A DNA stretch of 7,636 nucleotides. Source: JBCCZC01 sp039188505. Its GTDB lineage: Bacteria; Pseudomonadota; Gammaproteobacteria; Xanthomonadales; SZUA-38. The first letter of the stretch is position 1. Each line of letters opens with the position of its first letter. The notes under the pieces are model-generated. The model ran no database searches, had not been told where the DNA came from, and was given only the letters and a program-made list of their open reading frames with translations. Below are positions 1 to 4,933 of this stretch, piece by piece. Where the stretch lies: assembly GCA_039188505.1 (NCBI GenBank), contig JBCCZC010000275.1, positions 1 through 7,636 on the forward strand, in the 5' to 3' direction. Made by a program: the position numbers and the translations under genes.

Positions 1-502
1 CGAGGTCGGAGAAGGCGACAGTTTCCCCGTCGGCACAGTTGAGCGACGCCATCAGGTCGTCGTCGGCACCGTCGGCGAAGCCCGCGGGTACGCCCGCCAG
101 TGCGTCCCAGTCGACCAGGTCTGCGACCATCGCGACGGGTACCGCGGCGACGCGTTGCCGGGGTGAGAGGGTCTGAAACGCGGTTTCGCCCCCCCTCCGC
201 ACCGCGAGCTCCAGCCACCGCTCACTGCCGCCGAAGATGTCGGCGCCGAAGTCGAGCTCGAGGACGAATACACCGTCGACGACGCCCACGCCCAGCAGTT
301 CGTTCGGCGCGCCGAGCGGGATCGCCAGCGCGTCCGGGCCGTCGTAGAGCGTGATCATGAAGTCATACTCGACCGCGTCGCCCGTCAGGTCCTGCAGCAC
401 GCCCTGGTAGGTGAATCGCGTATCCGGTTCCGGCTGCGCGCCTGCCGTAGCCGCGATCAGCAGCAACGCTGCCAGACAAAAGCCGTACTTGAGGTATTTC
501 AT
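1..502 (-). CDS. Secreted surface protein, N-terminal part (runs off the left edge)
   Basis: The frame opens with ATG at 502-500 and stays open for 167 codons to the window edge, so the C-terminus is missing. Residues 1-22 form a Sec signal peptide (MKYLKYG, a hydrophobic run, cleavage near TAGA|QP). Residues 29-128 carry the pattern FTYQGVL...YDFMITLYDG...VDGVFVLELDFG...RWLELAVR...TLSPRQRVAAVPVA. I recognise this as a beta-rich head domain common in exported bacterial surface proteins. Residues 131-150 (DWDALAGVPAGFADGADDD) match the 'W-x-x-L-x-G-I-P-x-G-F-A-D-G-x-D-D-D' linker found in fibre-like or chaperone-containing proteins of this kind. The function of such proteins is not established. 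A good ribosome site (508-513) supports the start. The ATG overlaps the stop of the upstream small gene (ATGA), so translational coupling is likely. Confidence 0.8.
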   Translation of the reverse strand, partial: MKYLKYGFCLAALLLIAATAGAQPEPDTRFTYQGVLQDLTGDAVEYDFMITLYDGPDALAIPLGAPNELLGVGVVDGVFVLELDFGADIFGGSERWLELAVRRGGETAFQTLSPRQRVAAVPVAMVADLVDWDALAGVPAGFADGADDDLMASLNCADGETVAFSDL

Positions 503-771
503 TGCGCACCTCCCTCGAAACCGTCGAGGAAGACGGCCGGGCTCTGGCCCGCGGCGCTACCCGTTGGGCTGACCACGAACGCACCGCCGCGCGCGGGCAT
601 TCGCCCGATGAGTGCGACGCTGCCGACGACGACGAAGTCGCTGGATGCTGATTGGCCGCCACCGCCCGATGGAGACAGGCCGGCTTTCATGGTGTCGCCG
701 GCATGGCCGGTCGAAATGGCCACCGTCGTCAGACCAACGAGCGTGGCGGTAATCCTTTTGAAACGTCTCAC
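499..771 (-). CDS. Small exported protein with glycine-rich beta motif and DGFE tail
   Basis: A 90-residue protein of unknown function. The start chosen is GTG at 771-769, because a purine-rich ribosome site lies 7 nt upstream and translation from it begins directly with a Sec signal peptide (MRRFKRITATL..., cleavage near GHA|GD). The longer in-frame ATG at 846 would add 25 residues with no signal character. The mature part is Gly/Ser/Ala rich. It resembles the 'GGG-S-S-G-G-x-F-x-L-x-G-x-x-G' beta repeat of exported bacterial proteins: SGGGGQSASSDFVVVGSV, then MPARGGAFVVSPTGSAAG. It ends in FLDGFEGGAQ, and DGFE-type tails recur in exported proteins of Lysobacterales relatives (recalled, role unknown). 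Its TGA overlaps the next gene's ATG by 4 bp, so the two probably act together. There are no cysteines. Confidence 0.65.
   Translation of the reverse strand: MRRFKRITATLVGLTTVAISTGHAGDTMKAGLSPSGGGGQSASSDFVVVGSVALIGRMPARGGAFVVSPTGSAAGQSPAVFLDGFEGGAQ
508..513 (-). promoter_or_regulatory. Ribosome binding site for the left-edge surface protein
   Basis: On the minus strand GGAGGT lies 5 nt before the ATG at 502. It sits inside the last codons of the upstream small gene, so ribosomes finishing that gene could restart here. It fixes the start of the partial surface-protein gene. Confidence 0.7.
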
Positions 772-778
772 TTGATTT

Positions 779-784
779 CCCCTT
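779..784 (-). promoter_or_regulatory. Ribosome binding site that decides a GTG start
   Basis: On the minus strand AAGGGG lies 7 nt before GTG 771. It is weaker than the GGAGG sites of the neighbours, but no better site precedes the alternative ATG at 846. It therefore supports the shorter, signal-peptide-bearing form of the small exported protein. Confidence 0.45.
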
Positions 785-800
785 TTCGCATGCGAGTGAA

Positions 801-835
801 TTCCGCGTTCGCCAGCGGATGGCTTCCGCGTTTGC
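801..835. repeat. Direct repeat TTCCGCGTTYGC upstream of the small exported protein gene
   Basis: Two copies of a 12-bp sequence, 801-812 and 824-835, match at 11 of 12 positions (TTCCGCGTTCGC and TTCCGCGTTTGC). Their starts are 23 bp apart, about two helical turns. They lie 30-64 bp upstream of GTG 771, where a regulator of the 771/502 gene pair could bind. A short imperfectly placed palindrome (TTGCA-N5-TGCAA, 832-846) overlaps the second copy. No convincing -10/-35 pair was found beside them, so a regulatory role is inference and chance is possible. Confidence 0.3.
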
Positions 836-927
836 AGTGGATGCAAGAGGGGAGTGTTCGGCAGGGGCGATTTCTCTCACTTTTCGGTGTTTCGGGCTCA
901 GCAGCGCCTCGGCGTTGCCGCAGCTTC

Positions 928-950
928 CTCTCGCCGGCTAGCGGCGAGAG
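928..950 (-). terminator. Stem-loop downstream of the DUF3604 gene, possible 3' end structure
   Basis: A perfect 9-bp inverted repeat (CTCTCGCCG / CGGCGAGAG) with a 5-nt loop (GCTAG) starts 37 bp beyond the TAA of the DUF3604 gene. Position and strength fit a 3' end hairpin. No T-run follows on either strand, so it is not a canonical intrinsic terminator. It could stabilise the mRNA end or act with Rho. Confidence 0.4.
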
Positions 951-987
951 CGACGCACCGAGTCAAAGCGGCGAATCGCCCAGGGGC

Positions 988-2913
988 TTACGGGGTGTGC
1001 CAGATCGGAGACGTGTAGGCTCGTTCTTGTATGGTCGCCGGGCGGCCCGTTTCGCTGACGTCGATGCCCAGGGAAATCGCGTCGAGGAGTGAATACCGCG
1101 GCGTCGGAATCTGTAGCACCCGAACGTAGTAGAACGCGGGCCTGTCCGCTTCGAAGTCGGGGTCGGTCCAGACCACCGCCAGGCGCGCCGAACCGATGTC
1201 GTTCGTGTATTCCCCGGTGGTCAGATCGACGGTGTTTCCGACCCGGACGCTACCGTCGGTTCGCCCGTCGGACAGGGCGACGTCGTAGATTCGTTCGACT
1301 GCCGAGCCCGCTTCGTCAACCCATCCCTTCACGACCTGAACCCGATCGAGGTTGGCGCCAGCCGGGTCCTTGATCGCCTCGATGAGGAAGGTGGGCGCCG
1401 CGCTGCCAGGGGGTAGATCGCTTCCCATAGGGACGCCGCGCCCGTAGCCAATCGCGGGTAGATCCTTGGCATCGGCATCGCCGGCTTCGAATTCACGGCC
1501 GCCGAAGAATCGAACCGAAATTCGCGGCCCTGACGACGCATAGACCTCCTTGCGCTTGAAGGCGTCGAAGATCCCCTGGCGGGTGTTCTCGGTGGCCCAG
1601 GCCGCGGCGAGTCCGGCAGCGCCCATATCCCAGCCACGCGACGCGCCGATTCCCGTCGGGAAGGACCGCAGCTCCGGGCGAGAGTCCTTCTGGCCCTTGC
1701 CGGAGAACTGCTCCTCGTCGGCGGTGGAAAGCCCGGTATGGCTATCGGTCGATCCGATCATGCCCACCTTGTACGGGTTCGCACCGACGCTTTTCTGATA
1801 CTCGATTCCGCGCATCAGTCCCGTTCGCAGGTAGTCTCCGGCCTGCGGGTCGGGTGAGCCGCCGTCGGGCGTCAGGACGAACGGGAAGGTCTCGAAATCA
1901 GCGAACTCGTCCGTCGGCGACAGCAGCGGATGAGCCTCGCTGTCACCCTTGATCTGCGTCATCTCGACGACAGGCTCCCAGCGCATGCGGTTCATCGCGT
2001 AGTCCGCGTCGATCGGATCTCCCCCCTGGGTTTCGGTCGGGAACATCATGCCAAGGGAGATATTCGGGTTGTGAGGAATGGCCAGGAAATCCGCACCGAG
2101 GCGATCTGAGGTTTCCTCGAGCCAACGCCAGAGATCTCGCGGATCCTGGCTCTCGAAGGAGCTGTAGGGCAGGTATTGTTTGGCCGTACTCGAATCCTGC
2201 GGTGTAACAACGACGCGGTGCAGGTTTCCGCCCGCCGGCTGAGCCGACCACTCCCAGCCGATAAGCGCGGTAAATGTCCCCGGAGCATTGAACGCATCCG
2301 CCGTTTCGACATAACGATCCCAGGTTGTTCGACGCTTGTCTCCCGCATGGAGATCGGCGATGAGTTCGCCTACGGTGATGTCGATTTCCGCCTCGTCCTC
2401 GAGCCCGCTGCCGACCAGCACCAGCTGCTGATAGATTGCGAGCAGCTCCGCCTGAGTCCGGTTCGGTCCGAGCTCGAGCAATGCCTTGCCGGTTTTTGAC
2501 TCGACGATGGATGGGTCACCTGCGTAGAGCTGCGTGATCGCGCCCACCAGCTCCGCGTGGTCCGCCACGACGAGGAAATCCAGCGGCGTCTCGAGCTGCT
2601 ACGTGGCGCCTGTCGTCGGGTTTTCTACGGCCTCTCCGCGGGCGAACCGGTACGCGGTTTCCGGCGTCGATGCCGGAGTCCCGAAAAGGTACACGTCGAA
2701 GGAGTAGGACGTGTGCAGATGCGTGTCGCCCCAGTACACCTGGGTCGGGTATCCGGGCTCGGCCCCGACGCTTACGTCGGCGGATTCCGACGGTTCCGCG
2801 GGTGTGGTCTGCTCGGTGGTGACCGGCTCGGCGGCAGTCTCAGGACGCTCGCCGCACCCGGTCAAGGCGGTCAGCAGCAGGACCGAGAAAGCCGAATTCT
2901 TCGAGTTGCGCAT
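988..2913 (-). pseudogene. DUF3604 family lipoprotein, interrupted by one in-frame amber codon
   Basis: One continuous frame of 641 codons runs from ATG 2913-2911 to TAA 990-988, broken only by TAG at codon 105. Residues 1-20 are a lipoprotein signal (MRNSKNS..., lipobox LTGC, Cys20), followed by a Thr/Glu/Pro-rich linker to about residue 55. The rest matches DUF3604, a family with a PHP-phosphoesterase-like fold: WGDTHLHTSYSFD (61-73), ETAYRFARGEAV (85-96), LDFLVVADHAE (111-121), AIPHNPN (278-284), STDSHTG (388-394) and a family-like end, QERAYTSPIWHTP. These His/Asp motifs look like metal ligands of a PHP-type site; the substrate is unknown. Length is normal for the family. With the stop obeyed, only a 104-residue lipopeptide with the first metal motif is made. 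The downstream piece (GTG 2568 onward) lacks a ribosome site, signal and the HLH motif. Alternatives are readthrough or a sequencing error. Confidence 0.88.
2599..2601 (-). other. In-frame amber (TAG) codon inside the DUF3604 gene
   Basis: Read on the minus strand, the codons around it are ...PTTGAT-TAG-QLETPLDFLVVADHAE.... Both sides are recognisable DUF3604 sequence in the same frame, so this is a point nonsense codon and not a frameshift. The position falls in a variable loop just before the 'PLDFLVVADHAE' strand. The stop is followed by CAG CTC, which partly resembles the CARYYA readthrough context known from plant viruses. Whether that context matters in bacteria is doubtful. Confidence 0.9.
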
Positions 2914-2920
2914 GATCCAT

Positions 2921-2925
2921 CCTCC
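2921..2925 (-). promoter_or_regulatory. Ribosome binding site of the DUF3604 gene
   Basis: On the minus strand a consensus GGAGG lies 7 nt upstream of ATG 2913. It fixes the start so that the protein begins exactly at its lipoprotein signal peptide. The frame is open far upstream (to 4473), but that extension has no protein character. Confidence 0.75.
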
Positions 2926-2954
2926 GACGGACGCTTTGATCGCCCGAGAAGCCG

Positions 2955-2984
2955 ACAATGCGCCGACGGATGCACGTCGGTCAA
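2955..2984 (-). promoter_or_regulatory. Candidate sigma-70-like promoter of the DUF3604 gene with operator-like palindrome
   Basis: On the minus strand TTGACC (2984-2979, 5 of 6 to the -35 consensus) and CATTGT (2960-2955, 3 of 6 to the -10) are separated by 18 bp. A start of transcription near 2948 would leave a leader of about 35 nt. The spacer region contains a perfect palindrome, CCGACG-N6-CGTCGG (2963-2980), which overlaps the end of the -35 box. A repressor bound there would block the polymerase. The -10 is weak, so the promoter call is tentative. Confidence 0.35.
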
Positions 2985-3094
2985 GGGAGTCGGAACTGGC
3001 ATTGGCCGGGGAGTTTCGGCCGTGCTGAGCGAGAGAACCCAAGGCCTTCCGGCTGCCGCGCGTAACCTTGCCTTGATCCTCGCCAGTCACCGGC

Positions 3095-3118
3095 GCCGGC
3101 CCGACCCAACGGGCTGGC
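3095..3118. repeat. GC-rich stem-loop in the divergent gap
   Basis: GCCGGCCCG and CGGGCTGGC can pair over 9 bp (one G-U when read as plus-strand RNA) around a 6-nt loop ACCCAA. There is no T-run on either side, so it is not an intrinsic terminator. It lies about 180 bp upstream of the DUF3604 start and 430 bp upstream of the hydrolase start. Its role is unknown. Confidence 0.4.
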
Positions 3119-3534
3119 CGAATCTTCGTATCGGGTGCTCCGCGGGCCGAGCCTGCCGAGAGACCAGGTCGGAATGGTCGACGCTCTGGCCGATCGCTGA
3201 ACTTCTGCAACCTCCACCGGCGCTCCTGCGTCACGCGGGTCCGATGGTGTCGCCACTTTCGGGGACTTTGCCTTGTGCGGCCTGCCGGTGACGCGGGCAG
3301 CGCCTCCTCCGCGGGGCGATGGGTGTGCATTTGAGCCGGTCGCGCAAGCGCATCATGCCCGCGGCGATGGTGCCATGCCGCTAGAACGAGTCGCTGGATC
3401 GGCCTCGGCTGTAACTCGAAGCGCCCGTGCCCGTTACCTGAGTGCATTCCGGTGGCTAGCGCCGGCCGCAGTCGCCTCCTTTGAACGTGACGAGGCGCAT
3501 GGCGCTGCCGGCAATAGTCACTCGAGCCCACTCT

Positions 3535-3539
3535 GGAGG
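3535..3539 (+). promoter_or_regulatory. Ribosome binding site of the secreted hydrolase
   Basis: Consensus GGAGG lies 7 nt before ATG 3547. It selects this start over the in-frame start 66 bp upstream (3481), which would add 22 residues ahead of the signal peptide. Confidence 0.75.
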
Positions 3540-3546
3540 ACGATCG

Positions 3547-4605
3547 ATGAAGTCTTGTTTCGCGATGTTTCTTGCTCTCGGTGTTTTCTCGTCCGCATTC
3601 GCGTTCGACGCCGACAAGCAGCGCTTTCAGTTCAGCTATCAGAGCCTGACGTACACGGGTGAGATCCTCTATTCGCGGAGTGAGGCCAAGGCCACCGTGG
3701 TGCTGATACCTGGCCATGGCACGACCGATCTGGTCGAGGGCGACCAGTTCAAGGCCCTCCGGGAGTTCCTGCTGGACCAGAGCTACAACGTGGCCTACTG
3801 GGACAAGGCGGGCTGCGGCCTGAGCGAAGGCGAGTACGACCACTTCCAGAGCATCCCGAGCAGCGCCGCGGAGGCAATCGAGGCGCTGAAGGTCCTCGAA
3901 GCCGCCGAGCCTGATCCCGGCAAGCTCGGTTTCTGGAGCATCAGCAGAGGCGGCTGGATCGTCCCGAAGATCTTCGAATCCTACGACGATCTCGCGTTCT
4001 GGATCTCCGTGAGTGGTACGTCGGAACTGGACAACAGCCGCTATATGCTCGAGGCCAATCTGAAGGCCGAGGGGCGAACCCAGCAGCAGATCGAACTGCT
4101 CATGGGTGAGTGGGATGACTACCAGCGCATCCTGGTGCGCGGGGGGAGCCTCGAGGAATTCAACGCCGCCACGGGCAACCTGATGCTCGATCCCTACTTC
4201 AATTCGAACGATTTCCGGATGACCGAGGACGGCCTCAGAAATATCCAGTCCTTCTATCGGACAAGCGATCTCGACTTCGATGAGGCGTCGAACCTGGCGA
4301 TCATGTACGCCGACCTGCCGAGCGCTCTGAAGGCAATGGACGTTCCGGTCCTCTCCCTGCTCGGGCGGCTCGACACGCAGATCGACTGGCAGGCAACCGG
4401 TTTGCTCTATGCCGAAGCCGCGAAAGCAGGGGCCATGCAGCTCTCGCAGATCTACCTCGATAACTGCAACCACGTGATGCAGCAGAGTCAGACCGGCGGA
4501 GTGAACGAGGTCTTGCCGACGGATGTCGCTCCCTGCGAGGGCTACTACGAGGGGATGGCGAGCTGGTTGAAGAGGCTGAATTCAGACGATCCCAGCGCGC
4601 ACTGA
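3547..4605 (+). CDS. Secreted alpha/beta hydrolase
   Basis: A 352-residue protein with a Sec signal peptide (MKSCFAMFLALG..., cleavage near AFA|FD at 19-20), so the enzyme probably acts in the periplasm or outside. The alpha/beta-hydrolase landmarks are in order: oxyanion-hole loop IPGHGT (54-59); YWDKAGCGLSEG (84-95), equivalent to the usual 'D-x-R-G-x-G-x-S' turn; nucleophile elbow WSISRGGW (130-137) with Ser133 as the likely catalytic Ser; a cap-like insertion of about 160-255; LLGRLDTQID (271-280) with Asp276 as the likely acid; and DNCNHVM (305-311) with His309 as the likely base. The triad is therefore complete. The elbow is S-x-S-x-G-G, not G-x-S-x-G, an allowed small-residue variant. 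The substrate cannot be read from sequence; esterase or peptidase are both possible. It stands alone between two gaps and ends in TGA. Confidence 0.87.
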   Translation: MKSCFAMFLALGVFSSAFAFDADKQRFQFSYQSLTYTGEILYSRSEAKATVVLIPGHGTTDLVEGDQFKALREFLLDQSYNVAYWDKAGCGLSEGEYDHFQSIPSSAAEAIEALKVLEAAEPDPGKLGFWSISRGGWIVPKIFESYDDLAFWISVSGTSELDNSRYMLEANLKAEGRTQQQIELLMGEWDDYQRILVRGGSLEEFNAATGNLMLDPYFNSNDFRMTEDGLRNIQSFYRTSDLDFDEASNLAIMYADLPSALKAMDVPVLSLLGRLDTQIDWQATGLLYAEAAKAGAMQLSQIYLDNCNHVMQQSQTGGVNEVLPTDVAPCEGYYEGMASWLKRLNSDDPSAH

Positions 4606-4690
4606 TCCAATCCCGCAAGAGCTCAGGTCATCGAAGCGACTCGGTCCGGGGCAGGCGCCTCAAGGCAACTTCAAGCTCGGAGCAGCGGAT

Positions 4691-4713
4691 CTTGCCGCCA
4701 ACTCCTCGGCAAG
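4691..4713 (+). terminator. Weak stem-loop downstream of the hydrolase gene
   Basis: CTTGCCG and CGGCAAG pair over 7 bp around a 9-nt loop, 85 bp after the hydrolase stop. No T-run follows, so intrinsic termination is unlikely. It may be a 3' stability element or chance. Confidence 0.2.
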
Positions 4714-4920
4714 GCCGAATCGGTTCGCGAGCCCAAATGTTCTGATTCCACGGTCTTCAGGTCAGGTGGGGGACCAATCGTCTGTTTGACATGGTCTCGG
4801 CGAACTCGCGTCCCTCAAGCGAATTTCTCGAATCGGTTCATGCCTGGCGCGAGCATCAAGCGGATTGAGATGGCCCGGTGCCCTGATTCAGCTCGACTTC
4901 CTTGGCGAGCTCTGATGCCC

Positions 4921-4926
4921 GATAAT
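4921..4926 (+). promoter_or_regulatory. Candidate -10 element placing the transcript start at the ATG
   Basis: GATAAT matches the -10 consensus at 5 of 6 positions. It ends 7 nt before the A of ATG 4934, the usual distance from a -10 box to a purine start of transcription. The 17-bp-spaced -35 position (TTCCTT) is poor. Because no ribosome site precedes this gene, a leaderless mRNA beginning at the ATG is a reasonable reading, but it is inferred. Confidence 0.3.
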
Positions 4927-4933
4927 TTCGCTC

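Larger units (their letters stand above)
2914..3546. other. Divergent intergenic region without a recognisable gene
   Basis: These 633 bp separate the minus-strand DUF3604 gene from the plus-strand hydrolase gene. Open frames on both strands cross it, but they are arginine-, alanine- and proline-rich, lack ribosome sites and match nothing I recognise, as expected for GC-rich non-coding DNA. The left end holds the candidate DUF3604 promoter. The middle holds a strong hairpin (3095-3118) next to a perfect 10-bp palindrome CCGGCGCCGG (3090-3099). I found no convincing promoter for the hydrolase in the right half. The gap is long for two divergent genes, so a decayed gene or small RNA cannot be excluded. 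Confidence 0.5.
4606..4933. other. Intergenic region between hydrolase and metallopeptidase genes
   Basis: These 328 bp contain no supported gene. From left to right there is a weak stem-loop (4691-4713) after the hydrolase, an 11-bp direct repeat CGAATCGGTTC (4716-4726 and 4829-4839), an isolated TTGACA (4786-4791) without a matching -10, and GATAAT (4921-4926) 7 nt before the next ATG. It probably holds the 3' end of the hydrolase message and the promoter of the metallopeptidase pair. Confidence 0.5.

Noticed and set aside
988..2568. Independent gene starting at GTG 2568
   Set aside because: The GTG is Val116 within the conserved LDFLVVADHAE strand. It has no ribosome site, and the start would remove the signal peptide and the first metal-binding motif. 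It is the downstream part of the amber-interrupted gene.
2599..2601. Genome-wide reassignment of TAG to an amino acid
   Set aside because: TAG ends the metallopeptidase gene at 6728-6730, right after a complete Ig-like domain and across the start of the next gene. The other visible stops (TGA, TAA) are also ordinary.
2557..3291. A 244-codon plus-strand open frame across the DUF3604 start and the divergent gap
   Set aside because: It is arginine- and glycine-rich with no motifs, no ribosome site, and it overlaps the well-supported DUF3604 N-terminus on the other strand.
3481..3546. Longer N-terminus for the hydrolase starting at 3481
   Set aside because: It would place 22 residues in front of a clear signal peptide, while GGAGG sits at ideal spacing before ATG 3547.
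2599..4473. A 624-codon minus-strand open frame reaching from opposite the hydrolase gene into the DUF3604 start
   Set aside because: Only its last 104 codons (from ATG 2913) are real. The upstream part is antisense to the hydrolase, has no ribosome site or recognisable protein, and is open only because of GC-rich codon bias.
4786..4791. Perfect TTGACA as a promoter -35 box
   Set aside because: No acceptable -10 lies 15-19 bp downstream, where the sequence is GC-rich. The GATAAT near the ATG is over 120 bp away. Probably chance.
4716..4839. 11-bp direct repeat CGAATCGGTTC as a mobile-element or attachment-site footprint
   Set aside because: The 113 bp between copies contain no gene or terminal inverted repeats, and an 11-bp repeat is too short to exclude chance.
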